A stretch of DNA of 64,000 nt from Lachnospiraceae bacterium (GCA_029225065.1 JAQXVT010000038.1:62001-126000), one strand, 5' to 3'; positions 20,179 through 29,933 are shown, counted from the stretch's first letter. Notes: generated by a model from the letters alone, not told the origin. Translations and numbers: made by a program.

Positions 20179-22560
20179 ATGTTTAGAAATAAGAAGAATT
20201 CAGAAAAATCGAAGAGAAGGAAAGCGGCAAGAGCGCAGGCAAGACAGGCGGCGGATGAGAAGCTGCAGGAGCTGAAAATAAAGGCAGAAAAGTCAGCGAG
20301 AAGCCAGGCGGTGCTTCGGTTTATGAATCGTTATTCGATTCTGTTTCACGTACTGTTAGCCTGCGGCGTGTGCTTTGTGATCGAGTGGGTATCGCGTCAT
20401 TCGTTCCTCGAAGCTTGCAGCTTTGTGGTTGACCGGAATCTGGTATTTCTTTATAATTCACTGATCGTGTTTGCATCGCTGCTGCTGGTGTACACCGTGC
20501 GCAGAAGAGCGCTGCTTCGTACCATGATTTCCTCATTTTGGCTGTTCCTTGGAATTATCAACGGCTGTATTCTGGCGAAGCGTGTATCGCCGTTCAGCTT
20601 TACGGATCTGAAAATGGTCGGCGATCTGTTTACGATGCAGAGCAATTATTTTACTGCCAGTGAAGCGATTCTTGTAATCGTCAGCGTCAGTCTGGTGCTT
20701 CTGTTTTTTGTGGTGCTGTGGTTCAAAGGACCGAAGTATCAGGGGAAAGCGCACCGGGTATTCGGACTTGTGATGACAGCGGCTGTTGTGATGATGATTC
20801 CGACGGTGACAGATGCGGCAGTCAGCAACAATATCCTAACGGATTATTTTGAGAATCTGGCACAGGGGTACAAGGATTATGGATTTGTTTACAGCTTTTC
20901 GTCCAGCGTCCTGGACCGCGGAATGAGTACACCGAGTGATTATTCAGAGGAAGCGGTAGATGCAGTGCTTGCGAAGATCGGCGTGAAAGACACCGGCGCA
21001 AATCTTGCACAGGCATCGGCAGAGACAGAAGAAAATAAGGCATCTGATCAGGGACAGACAGAAGCAGGAAAAATAGGCACGGAAGCGTCAGAGACGGACG
21101 CTTCCGGCTTGTTAGTTAATGGGGAAATGCAGGCGGCGCTTGTGCCGGAGCAGGGCGTGAAGACGACGGCGGCACAGGAAGACGGCCAGCTGGAAAATCA
21201 GTCGGAGACCGAAAGTGAGACGCAGAAAGCTTCGACCGGCGTTACCGCCGACCAACCCAACATCATCTGCATTCTCCTCGAGTCCTTCATTGATCCGGAG
21301 CTGGTCAATTTTCTTGAACTCAGCGATGAGGTTGTCCCGAATTTCCATAATCTCTATCAGAATTATACGTCCGGTTATCTTGAAGTTCCGGTTGTCGGAG
21401 CAGGTACGGCGAACACAGAGTTTGAGATACTAACCGGCATGGGAATGCAGTTTTTCGGACTTGGTGAGTACCCGTATAAGACAGTGCTTAAGACGACGAA
21501 CTGCGAAAGTATTGCATCTGATTTAAGCGAGATTGGATACGGCACACATGTGGTCCACAACAACGGCGGAAATTTTTACAGCAGACGAAACGCTTTTTCC
21601 ATGATGGGATTTGATACGTTTACAAGCAAGGAAATGATGGATATCCGCGAATACACGCCGCTCGGCACATGGCCGAAGGATGAGATCCTGATCGGAGAGG
21701 TGGAAAAAGCGCTGGATTATACGCCGGATCAGCCGGATTTCGTTTATACGATCACGGTCGGTTCGCACGGCGATTACCCGCAGGAAAAGGTGCTCGATGA
21801 TCCGACCATTCAGGTCGCCGGTGTAGAAGATGAGGGAATGCACTACGCCTGGGAGTATTACGTGAATATGGTTCACGAGACGGACAAGTTTATCGGGGAT
21901 CTGATTGAAATGCTGAGTGAGCGCGATGAACCGACGATCGTTGTCATGTTCGGTGATCATCTGCCGACGATGGGACTGGAAGAGTCGGATATGAAGACCG
22001 GAAGCCTGTTCAAGACGCAGTATGCGACGTGGAACAATTTTGGTCTTGGCAAGTCGGACAAGAGCATGACCTCTTACCAGCTTATGGCGGATATGATGGA
22101 CAATCTTGGCATCCATAACGGCACAATGTTCCGTTTTCAGCAGAACCGTTATAAATACGCGACAGAAGATGAGTATCAGAATGCGATGGAACTGCTGCAG
22201 TACGATATTCTCTACGGTGATCATTACGTTTATGGCGGCGGCAATCCGTATCCTGCCTCCCAGCTGATCATGGGAACGGAGGATGTGGTAGTCAGCCAGA
22301 TCATGGAGACGGATCGCTATTATTATATCATTGGTGAGAATTTCACAAACTGGAGCCGTGTCTTTGTCAATGACACAAAGGTGAGCACAAAATACCTCTC
22401 TTCAAAACTGCTTCGCATTAAAAAAGAAGATATTCCATCCGGAGAGAACGAGGTTGTGGTCAATCAGATGGGATCATCGAATACACTGTTCCGCTCTTCG
22501 AATCAGGTGGTGTTGAATAAAGCGGAAGAGACGGAGAGTGAGAGCGCTGCGGCTGAGTAA
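20179..22560 (+). CDS. LTA-synthase-like membrane sulfatase-fold enzyme
   Basis: A 793-residue membrane protein. A very basic start (about 40 residues) is followed by five membrane helices to about residue 215, an acidic Glu/Ser/Thr-rich linker to about 355, and an extracellular sulfatase-fold domain: NIICILLESF, AGTANTEFEIL with the probable catalytic Thr, and VVMFGDHLP with metal-binding Asp-His. This matches LtaS-type phosphoglycerol transferases of teichoic acid synthesis. The last 100 residues (YYIIGENFTNWSRVFVN) look like an IPT/TIG-type beta domain, less usual for this family. ATG 20179 has GGTGAGG at good spacing; ATG 20164 in the same frame is possible. Confidence 0.85.
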   Translation: MFRNKKNSEKSKRRKAARAQARQAADEKLQELKIKAEKSARSQAVLRFMNRYSILFHVLLACGVCFVIEWVSRHSFLEACSFVVDRNLVFLYNSLIVFASLLLVYTVRRRALLRTMISSFWLFLGIINGCILAKRVSPFSFTDLKMVGDLFTMQSNYFTASEAILVIVSVSLVLLFFVVLWFKGPKYQGKAHRVFGLVMTAAVVMMIPTVTDAAVSNNILTDYFENLAQGYKDYGFVYSFSSSVLDRGMSTPSDYSEEAVDAVLAKIGVKDTGANLAQASAETEENKASDQGQTEAGKIGTEASETDASGLLVNGEMQAALVPEQGVKTTAAQEDGQLENQSETESETQKASTGVTADQPNIICILLESFIDPELVNFLELSDEVVPNFHNLYQNYTSGYLEVPVVGAGTANTEFEILTGMGMQFFGLGEYPYKTVLKTTNCESIASDLSEIGYGTHVVHNNGGNFYSRRNAFSMMGFDTFTSKEMMDIREYTPLGTWPKDEILIGEVEKALDYTPDQPDFVYTITVGSHGDYPQEKVLDDPTIQVAGVEDEGMHYAWEYYVNMVHETDKFIGDLIEMLSERDEPTIVVMFGDHLPTMGLEESDMKTGSLFKTQYATWNNFGLGKSDKSMTSYQLMADMMDNLGIHNGTMFRFQQNRYKYATEDEYQNAMELLQYDILYGDHYVYGGGNPYPASQLIMGTEDVVVSQIMETDRYYYIIGENFTNWSRVFVNDTKVSTKYLSSKLLRIKKEDIPSGENEVVVNQMGSSNTLFRSSNQVVLNKAEETESESAAAE

Positions 22561-22636
22561 AAATATTTGCCGCAGATATACTGCGAAGATGACGCATACT
22601 GATGAAGAGATCAACAGTTTTGCCAACTAAAAAGAG

Positions 22637-22674
22637 AAAAAATACAGCCCTGAAAGATGGGCTGTATTTTTTTT
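22637..22674 (+). terminator. Intrinsic terminator after the LTA-synthase-like gene
   Basis: AAAAAATACAGCCC (22637-22650) pairs with GGGCTGTATTTTTT (22659-22672), with an eight-base loop and a T-run. Confidence 0.88.
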
Positions 22675-22812
22675 ACCTTTTTCCGTAAAATTTTGCATAT
22701 TCTGGTCAGGAGAAACATGGTACAATCGAAGGAGAACAGAAAGCCTGACGATGAGCAGTTGTGGTTGGAAGACTGCTTTGGAAGGTCTGCTTTATAAAAA
22801 GGGAGAAAAACA

Positions 22813-24438
22813 ATGCTGAAGGTTTTTTTGGTAGAGGATGAGACAATTATTCGGGAAGGCCTGCGGGATATCATTCCGTGGCAGCAGTATGGATATATTA
22901 TGGTTGGGGATGCAGGGGACGGGGAGCAGGCGCTTCCGATGATCCGCGAGACAAAGCCGGATGTGCTGATTACTGACATCAAGATGCCGTTTATGGACGG
23001 GCTGGCACTTTCCAGCCTTGTGAATAAAGAACTTCCGGGCACGAAGATCATCATTATCAGCGGCTACGACGATTTTGAATATGCAAGACAGGCAATCCGC
23101 ATCGGAGTGGAGCAGTATCTGCTCAAACCAATCACGAAGGCGACGCTGACGGCCACTTTGAGTGAGGTGCGTGAAAAGATCGAGAATGAGCGGCAGGCGG
23201 AAGACTATCTGGAAAAATTCCGCAGCGAGGTACAGGAGTATGAACAGTTTTCCAGACGACGATTTTTTGAGCAGGTAGTGACCGGACAGCTCTCAGTCGG
23301 CGAGATATACGAAAAGGCCGGTGCGCTTGGTATTGCAATCGAGGCGCAGTGCTACAATCTGATCCTGTACAGTGTACAGGGGCGCAGTGACCTTTCCGGG
23401 TTTTCCGGGGAAAATGCAGACCCGGCGGTGGAAATCCGCGATGCGCTGACGCGCTTTTTTTCCGGAGTGCCGGAGTATCTGATGTTTCGCTGGAATCTCA
23501 TGACGTATGCAGTGCTGCTCAAGGGAGAACGGGAAAAAATGGATACGCTTCTGCAGCATTGTATCGACACGATCCGTGCGCAGGCGCAGCCGTATGAGGG
23601 GCAGGTAGAATGGTATGTGGCGGTTGGGGAAAAGACGGAGCGTCTTTCCGGTCTTCCGGAGTGTTTTGAGATGCTCAGCCATACGTATTCCTGCCGTCAT
23701 CTGATGCGGGAGCATGTGCTCACCAGACAGAATACGGAAGAATTTACAGGCGGGGAAGACGAGAGCCGTCTGAAGAATCTGGATATGGCAAAGATTGATC
23801 CTGCGGTTGTGCGCGGCTTTCTTCAAAATGGTACGAAGGAGGAACTGGCAGATTTTGTGCAGGAGTATGTCGGCGGTCTGTACGAGGCGGCGGCCTCCAA
23901 GATGTTCTGTCAGTATCTGATGCTGAATGTACGGTTTACGGCGATCGCCTACCTGGAGTCGCTGGGACTGAAGCAGGAATCGTTTGCAGAACAGCTGCCG
24001 GTGCTGGCACCGTCCGGCATGCAGGTAAAGCGCGAGGAGCTTGGTACGTATATCCGTACGGTGCTTGACAAAGCGCTTGAACTGCGCGACCGTCAGTCCA
24101 GCAGCCAGGGAAAGGATATGATTCGTCAGGCAGTGGAATACATCAATGCACATTATACGGATGAAAATCTTTCTTTAAAAGAAGTGGCAGGCTATACGAA
24201 TGTGAGCGCCAACTATTTCAGTGCAGTATTCAGCCAGGAAATGCAGCAGACGTTTGTGGAGTATCTGACGAAGAAGCGGATGGACCGTGCAAAGGAGCTG
24301 CTGCGCCAGGGAGATAAGCGTTCTGCAGAGATTGCAGCTGAGGTTGGCTATAAGGATCCACATTATTTCAGTTTTGTCTTCCGAAAAACACAGGGCTGTA
24401 CACCGCGCGATTACCGGATGGGAGGCCGGAGAGGATGA
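22813..24438 (+). CDS. YesN-type response regulator (REC plus AraC helix-turn-helix)
   Basis: A 541-residue two-component regulator. The receiver domain (about 1-120) has the acidic pair EDE near the start, phosphoacceptor Asp 55 in VLITDIKMP, and KP near residue 105. A long middle region follows, then an AraC-type double helix-turn-helix in the last 100 residues (LSLKEVAGYTNVSANYFSAV, AAEVGYKDPHYFSFVFRK). It overlaps the kinase gene by four bases (ATGA), so regulator and kinase are made together. Nearby sugar-binding and transport genes suggest it activates sugar uptake. Confidence 0.93.
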   Translation: MLKVFLVEDETIIREGLRDIIPWQQYGYIMVGDAGDGEQALPMIRETKPDVLITDIKMPFMDGLALSSLVNKELPGTKIIIISGYDDFEYARQAIRIGVEQYLLKPITKATLTATLSEVREKIENERQAEDYLEKFRSEVQEYEQFSRRRFFEQVVTGQLSVGEIYEKAGALGIAIEAQCYNLILYSVQGRSDLSGFSGENADPAVEIRDALTRFFSGVPEYLMFRWNLMTYAVLLKGEREKMDTLLQHCIDTIRAQAQPYEGQVEWYVAVGEKTERLSGLPECFEMLSHTYSCRHLMREHVLTRQNTEEFTGGEDESRLKNLDMAKIDPAVVRGFLQNGTKEELADFVQEYVGGLYEAAASKMFCQYLMLNVRFTAIAYLESLGLKQESFAEQLPVLAPSGMQVKREELGTYIRTVLDKALELRDRQSSSQGKDMIRQAVEYINAHYTDENLSLKEVAGYTNVSANYFSAVFSQEMQQTFVEYLTKKRMDRAKELLRQGDKRSAEIAAEVGYKDPHYFSFVFRKTQGCTPRDYRMGGRRG

Positions 24439-26069
24439 GCGAAGAAACGGTATCTGAAAACGGAAGAGAGGAAAAACGGCCAGGAAAACCGGTGACGCTG
24501 GAAAGTCGTCTGCGCCATCTGGTGTTTTTCTTTGCAGTTCCGTTATTGATTCTGATTCTGATTTTATTTCTGATTCTGTTTACGTATGTTGGTAAGTATG
24601 CAGATATTCTTCACAATGTGACAACTGCCTCAGAATTCAATCAGGATTTCAAGGAATCGATAGACCTGAAAATGTATTACTATGTGGTGGAAAGCCACTA
24701 TTCAGAGGGGTTGCCAATCCAGGAGGTTGAGGATGCCCAGAAGCTTGCAAAGGGATTGCTGGATACAACAAAAGAAAAAGAGAGCTGGAAAGCAATCAGT
24801 GGTGTACTAAAGCTGTGTACAAATCTGGAGGGGAAAATCCGGCAGATCGAAGAGACGAAAAGCTATGATGACCGTCAGGCACAGCTGGAAAATAACATTT
24901 ACGTCCTGACAAAGCTGATTCAGGAATATATGTATAATTATCTCTACCATGAGGCAGCACTGCTCGACCGTCTGCAGGCGCAGATGATGAAACGTCTGTA
25001 TCTGGAAATTGCACTGATCGCATTTCTTGCACTGCTGCTGCTTGGCCTGAAGATACAACGTTTCCTGCGCTTTGGCCGTTCCATTACACAGCCGATCAGT
25101 GCGCTGTGCAGCCGTGTGACAGCGATCGGCGAGGGTGATCTGACACCGAAAACTCCGGTGCAGGCGCAGGAATATGAAATCCAGACCTTAAGCGACGGAT
25201 TTGAACAGATGGTCAGCCGGTTAAATCAGCTGATCGAGCAGAACCGGCAGGAGCAGATCTCATTGAGGAAAGCGGAGCTGGCCCTTCTGCAGGCGCAGAT
25301 CAACCCGCATTTCCTCTATAATACGCTTGATGCGATTGTCTGGCTTGTCGAGATGGAGAAAAATGAGCAGGCAGTAGAGATGGTTACGAGTCTGTCTTCC
25401 TTTTTCCGCTCTTCTTTAAGCAACGGACGTGATATCATCACGCTGCGGGAGGAAGAGCAGCATGTGCGGAGCTATCTGGAAATCCAGCAGGTGCGTTACA
25501 AGGATATTCTGTCGTACGAAATTGCGATTGATCCACAGCTTTCCTCCTGCCGCATTCCAAAGCTGACGCTGCAGCCGCTGGTGGAAAATGCGCTGTACCA
25601 CGGAATCAAGCAGAAGCGCGGAATGGGACATATCACGGTGTCAGGTGTGCGGGAAGGAAATGATATCTTGTTTACGGTGGAGGACGACGGAGCCGGGATG
25701 TCTCCAGCGCGGCTTATGCAGGTGCGCGGTGCGCTTGAGGAGATGACACGCAGAGATACCGGAGGAGACGGAACGGAAAAAGCGCGCGGAGAAAAATTGG
25801 AAAAGGCAGTGAAAGAGTGTGCTCTGGAACGGACCCCGCTTGCCGGAAGACTTCCGAAGGAAGATCAGGAACGGGTTGGTTTTGGTGTGGTAACGGTACA
25901 CGAGCGGCTTCAGCTTCTCTTTGGCGCGGCGTATGGACTGAAGATTGAAAGTGAAGAGGGGCGCGGTACCTGCGTCCATGTGCGGATTCCGATGGAGGGG
26001 GAGAACTCATCAGGACAGAAAAACGCAAAAACAGAAGGGCAGGATACGGATTGCGAATATCCGGTTTGA
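24435..26069 (+). CDS. YesM/LytS-like sensor histidine kinase
   Basis: A 544-residue membrane kinase. Helix 1 at about 30-53, an extracellular part of about 135 residues without Cys, helix 2 at about 190-207, a HAMP domain (SITQPISALCSRVTAIGEGD), a coiled linker and a His-kinase domain with INPHFLYNTLDAI, His 292 being the phosphorylated residue. The ATPase part has LVENALYHGI and VEDDGAGMS, then a charged insertion of about 50 residues before GFGVVTVHERL. It is coupled to the YesN gene before it and followed by a binding lipoprotein gene; its small outer domain could dock that lipoprotein. Confidence 0.93.
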   Translation: MSEETVSENGREEKRPGKPVTLESRLRHLVFFFAVPLLILILILFLILFTYVGKYADILHNVTTASEFNQDFKESIDLKMYYYVVESHYSEGLPIQEVEDAQKLAKGLLDTTKEKESWKAISGVLKLCTNLEGKIRQIEETKSYDDRQAQLENNIYVLTKLIQEYMYNYLYHEAALLDRLQAQMMKRLYLEIALIAFLALLLLGLKIQRFLRFGRSITQPISALCSRVTAIGEGDLTPKTPVQAQEYEIQTLSDGFEQMVSRLNQLIEQNRQEQISLRKAELALLQAQINPHFLYNTLDAIVWLVEMEKNEQAVEMVTSLSSFFRSSLSNGRDIITLREEEQHVRSYLEIQQVRYKDILSYEIAIDPQLSSCRIPKLTLQPLVENALYHGIKQKRGMGHITVSGVREGNDILFTVEDDGAGMSPARLMQVRGALEEMTRRDTGGDGTEKARGEKLEKAVKECALERTPLAGRLPKEDQERVGFGVVTVHERLQLLFGAAYGLKIESEEGRGTCVHVRIPMEGENSSGQKNAKTEGQDTDCEYPV

Positions 26070-26180
26070 TAGGGGCTGCGTCGGGACCTTTCATCTGTAT
26101 GATCAGCTCTGCAGACAGACGCGAGGAATCGTATGCGGATTGATCTGGAATAGTACGGAAAAAGAAACGGGAGTTTTAAA

Positions 26181-27194
26181 ATGAAAGAATGGAGAAAATC
26201 TGGAAAATTTGCACTTATTTCCCTAATGTGCGCAGCTGCGCTTACCGGCGGCTGCACCTCAGGCAGCACACCGGAAGAGACGGAGGACGATACAACAAAT
26301 CTTACCGTGGTCGGCTTCTCGGAGGTCGGCGCGGAGTCAGACTGGCGCGTGGCAAATACCGAATCGATGAAGGCTACATTTACGGAGTCAAACGGCTACG
26401 AGCTTTTATTTGACGACGCGAAGCAGAAGCAGGAAAACCAGATCGCAGCGATAAGGAATTTTATTCTGCAGGAGGTGAATTACATCGTCGTAGACCCGGT
26501 CGTGGAGGACGGCTGGGAAGGTGTGCTGCAGGAGGCAAAGGATGCGGACATTCCGGTGATTGTCGTGGACCGTATGGTAAAGACGGACGAGGATCTGTTT
26601 ACGGCGTGGGTCGGCTCGGATTTTTATGAGGAAGGACAGAAGGCGACGGTCTGGCTGGAAAACTATTTAGAGGAACAGGGAAGAGTGCATGAGCGCATTG
26701 ACATTCTGCACGTGCAGGGAACCGAAGGGTCATCAGCGCAGATCGGCCGGACAAAGAGTCTGTTGGAGGCGATCGAAGTGCATGGAAGCTGGAGGCTGAT
26801 TGGAAGTGTGCAGGGCGAATTTACGCAGGCGAAGACGTATGAGGTCGTGCGGGACGTGCTCGAAACAGGCAGCATCCCGGATGTGATCTACTGTGAAAAT
26901 GACAATTCCATGCTCGGTGCGCTTCAGGCTCTGGATGAAAAAAACATCAGCCACGGTGTGGACGGAAGGGTGATCGTGATCTCCTTTGACGCTTCGAAGC
27001 CGGGGCTTGAGGAATGCAAAGCCGGGCGGATCAATCTGGATGTGGAGTGCAATCCGGATCACGGCCCGAGGGTGGAGGCGATCATCAGGCAGATTGAGGC
27101 GGGAGAAACGCCGGAAAAATACTGCTACGTGGAGGAAACCTGTTTTGAGCCGCAGGAGCTGACACAGGAATTTATCGACTCCCGGGGATACTGA
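26181..27194 (+). CDS. Sugar-binding lipoprotein (YtfQ-like), probable sensor component
   Basis: A 337-residue type I periplasmic-binding-protein fold with lipobox LTGGC. It is clearly paralogous to the transporter binding protein at 28791: VVGFSEVGAESDWRVANTES here against TVGYAQVGHESDWRTANTQN there, and both keep GW(E/D)xVLQEA(K/Q)DA and IGRT. It lies behind the YesN/YesM genes rather than with the permeases. In C. beijerinckii, XylFII-LytS-YesN forms a xylose-sensing three-component system; by position and type this protein may play the XylFII role for a galactofuranose-like sugar. Its 3' end overlaps the convergent regulator gene by 23 bases. Confidence 0.88.
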   Translation: MKEWRKSGKFALISLMCAAALTGGCTSGSTPEETEDDTTNLTVVGFSEVGAESDWRVANTESMKATFTESNGYELLFDDAKQKQENQIAAIRNFILQEVNYIVVDPVVEDGWEGVLQEAKDADIPVIVVDRMVKTDEDLFTAWVGSDFYEEGQKATVWLENYLEEQGRVHERIDILHVQGTEGSSAQIGRTKSLLEAIEVHGSWRLIGSVQGEFTQAKTYEVVRDVLETGSIPDVIYCENDNSMLGALQALDEKNISHGVDGRVIVISFDASKPGLEECKAGRINLDVECNPDHGPRVEAIIRQIEAGETPEKYCYVEETCFEPQELTQEFIDSRGY

Positions 27195-28272
27195 GGACGC
27201 TGTCCTTTTCAAGAAGCTGCCAGACGGGCTGTGGTTCGTCGGCAGCTGTTTTGCTGATGGAAGCAAGCAGCGCCCTGGCTGCACTTATCCAGAGCTTTGT
27301 GCCGCCGGTGGAGAGTGTCGTGATCCGGACCGGAGCGATCTCACTGAAATAGCTGTTGCCAAAGCCGGTGACGGAGAGGTCACTGGGGATGCGGACGCCG
27401 CGGCGCTGCAGTTCCCGGATCAGAAAATAGGCTGCTTCATCGTCCTGGCAGACAACGGCGGTGCAGTCCGGAAGAATCTCATCGAGAAACGGGACAAGTG
27501 CGGCGGAATCAAACGGATCCGCCAATCCGGCTTTTTCGGCGGAGTCGTACCAGAAAACGTGGCGGTCATGCAGTGCAAGTTCATGATCCCGGAGTGCGCA
27601 GGAATAGCCGTGCCAGCGCAGAAGCCCGGCCCTGTCATCGCGGCGGAAAAGCCCGGCGATCTTTCCATGGCCGCGCCGGATCAGATAAGAGGAAATGAGG
27701 TATCCGCCCGAAAATTCGTCCGGAGCGAAGCAGGGAACTTCCGGAAGATCCGGATAGCCGTTTCCGAAAAAGATGATGGAAGTACCGGAGGCAAGGAGCC
27801 TTCGGTACAGATCGAGATTCGGATTTGGAAAGGCAGTACGGCTTCCGACGGCGAGAATCCCGCGCGGCGGCTGCTTTTGCAGGCTTTGCAGGATATCGCG
27901 TTCCCGGTCAAAGCGGTTTTCCGTGGAAAAGACCTGAGACTGCAGGCCTGCGCCGGATAGAACCGTCTGGATATCCCAGAGCATCGCGGGAAAGGTGGCA
28001 TCGCCTGCAAACGGTGTCAAAATGGCAATGCTGCCGGAGGTATGGGCAGGGGAGAGCGCCTGATCGGAAAGATAAGTGCCGCTTCCCTGCCTTTTTTCAA
28101 TCAGATCCTCCGAAAGCAGAATAGAGAGTGCCTGGCGCACCGTCTGACGGCTGACGTGATAACGCTCCATCAGTTCCTGCTCGGTCGGGAGCTTCTTTGT
28201 TCCGGCGTACATATTTTGATCCAGGATTTCGTGCCGCAGCTGATCTGCGACTTCTTTATATTTGATTCCCAT
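27172..28272 (-). CDS. AraR-like regulator (GntR helix-turn-helix plus LacI-type sensor)
   Basis: A 366-residue repressor-type protein. Residues 1-70 are a GntR winged helix (YKEVADQLRHEILDQ, LPTEQELMERYHVSRQTVRQAL, KRQGSGTYLS). The rest is a LacI/periplasmic-binding-like sugar-sensing domain (SIAILTPFAG, IIFFGNGYP, VVCQDDEAAYFLIRELQRRG, LSVTGFGNSYF). This combination is that of AraR. It is divergent from the transporter operon, and sites of AraR-like sequence (TACAAATTTGTA) lie between them, so it most likely represses the transporter until sugar binds. Confidence 0.92.
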   Translation of the reverse strand: MGIKYKEVADQLRHEILDQNMYAGTKKLPTEQELMERYHVSRQTVRQALSILLSEDLIEKRQGSGTYLSDQALSPAHTSGSIAILTPFAGDATFPAMLWDIQTVLSGAGLQSQVFSTENRFDRERDILQSLQKQPPRGILAVGSRTAFPNPNLDLYRRLLASGTSIIFFGNGYPDLPEVPCFAPDEFSGGYLISSYLIRRGHGKIAGLFRRDDRAGLLRWHGYSCALRDHELALHDRHVFWYDSAEKAGLADPFDSAALVPFLDEILPDCTAVVCQDDEAAYFLIRELQRRGVRIPSDLSVTGFGNSYFSEIAPVRITTLSTGGTKLWISAARALLASISKTAADEPQPVWQLLEKDSVLSIPGSR

Positions 28273-28790
28273 GAGTGTTCCTTTCTGAACAAAGCGGATA
28301 TTCGGTTAAATTTATTTGGCCGGAAGGGGGGAAATTTTCTTCCGGATTCTATTGTATGAAATATTCCGGTGACTTCCAAGCGGAAAAAATCTACCATAAC
28401 CGGTGGAAATTAAACTTTTCTTTCGTGTTTTGGACACTTTTACAAAGGGAAAAAGGGAGAAAAAACAGGAAAAGAAACAGGCATGTGCGTAAAAAAACAA
28501 ACTTCCATTTCAAAATTCCGTAGAAAAATCACCCTTTTTCCACTTGACAGCAATTATAATACAAATTTGTACGGAAATCATTAAAAATAATAATAAATTT
28601 GTATTGTGCGAATGGATGAAACTGGTAAAAGTGAATAGAGAAGCATTGACTTTTTGGAAGTTTTTAGTTAAATTATAGATACAAACAAAACACACACGGT
28701 CAACGGAAAGCGAAAGAGAACGACAGTGTGAAAACCAGAAACCAACCGCAGAAATCTGCGGACATTATAAGAAAGAGAGGAACGAAACAC
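28273..28790. promoter_or_regulatory. 518-base divergent regulatory region
   Basis: No gene seen. It holds a copy of the intergenic repeat (28288-28309), two AraR-like operators (28560-28571 and 28592-28603), a TTGACA at 28544-28549 and a possible promoter TTGACT (28646-28651), 17 bases, TAAATT (28669-28674), followed by another half-site ATACAAA near 28678. A TATAAT also occurs at 28555 but no -35 fits it well. The rest is AT-rich without recognisable signal. Confidence 0.6.
28560..28603. promoter_or_regulatory. Two AraR-like operators
   Basis: TACAAATTTGTA (28560-28571) is a perfect 12-base palindrome. AATAAATTTGTA (28592-28603) matches it in 10 of 12 positions. Their centres are 32 bases apart, about three helical turns, so two dimers would sit on the same face of the DNA. 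ATTTGTA is also the core half-site known for AraR, although here the halves face the other way. Confidence 0.6.
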
Positions 28791-29777
28791 ATGAAAAAGA
28801 AATTTGCAGTTATGGCGATCGCAGGAGCAGCACTTTGCATGGCAGCTATGCCGGTATGCGCAGAGGAAGATCTGATCACAGTCGGATATGCACAGGTAGG
28901 ACATGAGTCAGACTGGCGTACCGCAAACACACAGAACTATCAGGACGTATTCTCAGAGGAAGCTGGATACAGCCTGGATCTGGTTGACTGCGACAACGAT
29001 AACGCTGCACAGCTTGAGGCAGTTCGTACTTTCATCAACAAAGAGATGGATTACATCATCATCGCTCCGATTCAGTCCGCAGGATGGGATACCGTTCTTC
29101 AGGAAGCACAGGATGCAGGCATTCCGGTAATCATCGCTGACCGTGAGATCGAGGCTGACGCTTCTCTGTACGATGCATGGGTAGGAACCAACACAAAGAA
29201 TGAGGGTATCACAGCAGGAAACTGGCTGGCTGAGTACCTTGGCGATAAGGATGCAAATATTCTCGTAATTGAGGGCTCTGTAGGAGCATCCGCAACAATC
29301 GGACGTACCGATGGATTCAACGAAGTAGCAGCAGATCATGAGAACTGGAAGGTTCTTGATTCTCAGTCCGGTGACTTCACACAGGCTGGCGGCCAGGAAG
29401 TTATGGAGTCCTTCATCAAATCCTACGAGGGACAGTTCAATGTAGTTATCTGCCAGAACGATAACGAAGCATACGGCGCAATGGACGCTATGGATGCAGC
29501 AGGAATCACCTATGGTGTAGACGGCGACGTAACTCTGATCTCCTTCGACGCAACACACGACGGACTTCAGTACACACTGGATGGAAAGATCAACTGTGAC
29601 GTAGAGTGCAACCCGATTCAGGCTGAGACCGTTAAGGGCGTAATCGAGAAGATGCAGGCAGGCGAGGAATATGAGGCAACCACTCTGGTTGAGGATCAGG
29701 CTTTCGTAGCACCGGGCATCACAAGTGAATATGCAACAACCATGACAGACGAAGTTCTGGCAGGACGTGCTTATTAA
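28791..29777 (+). CDS. ytfQ: Sugar ABC transporter binding protein, YtfQ-like
   Basis: A 328-residue binding protein with a cleaved signal peptide (MKKKFAVMAIAGAALCMAAM, then PVCA/EED) and no usual lipobox. Family similarity to E. coli YtfQ, the galactofuranose-binding protein, is strong: SQSGDFTQAGGQEVMESFI and GSVGASATIGRTDGF correspond closely. ATG 28791 follows GAGAGG. It heads a typical YtfQ-YtfR-YtfT-YjfF set. A hairpin between it and the ATPase gene probably keeps the binding protein more abundant. The exact sugar (galactofuranose or a related furanose or pyranose) is inference. Confidence 0.92.
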   Translation: MKKKFAVMAIAGAALCMAAMPVCAEEDLITVGYAQVGHESDWRTANTQNYQDVFSEEAGYSLDLVDCDNDNAAQLEAVRTFINKEMDYIIIAPIQSAGWDTVLQEAQDAGIPVIIADREIEADASLYDAWVGTNTKNEGITAGNWLAEYLGDKDANILVIEGSVGASATIGRTDGFNEVAADHENWKVLDSQSGDFTQAGGQEVMESFIKSYEGQFNVVICQNDNEAYGAMDAMDAAGITYGVDGDVTLISFDATHDGLQYTLDGKINCDVECNPIQAETVKGVIEKMQAGEEYEATTLVEDQAFVAPGITSEYATTMTDEVLAGRAY

Positions 29778-29796
29778 TCTCATAAGAAAATAATCC

Positions 29797-29833
29797 CGCG
29801 AAAGCGGATCTGGAGTATCTGCTTTTGATCGAA
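29797..29833. repeat. Copy of the intergenic palindromic repeat
   Basis: CGCGAAAGCGGATCTGGAG followed by TATCTGCTTTTGATCGAA. It closely matches the copy at 9529-9560 and lies 20 bases after the ytfQ stop codon. Confidence 0.75.
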
Positions 29834-29897
29834 AGAAGTGTATGTGGCCGGCGAAAAAACTTCAATGGCGCTGATATCTGATGATTAGAGCAGGCAG

Positions 29898-29933
29898 GGA
29901 GGGAGAAAGTCCCAGAGCGGATTTTCTCCCTCC
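29898..29933 (+). terminator. Partial terminator or processing hairpin between ytfQ and ytfR
   Basis: GGAGGGAGAAA (29898-29908) pairs exactly with TTTCTCCCTCC (29923-29933). The following T-run is weak (CTTTCC). Such hairpins after a binding-protein gene reduce read-through and stabilise its mRNA. Confidence 0.65.

Noticed and set aside
21523-22224. 233-codon - strand frame opposite the LTA-synthase-like gene
   Set aside because: It lies wholly within the conserved sulfatase domain of the other strand and has no start signal.
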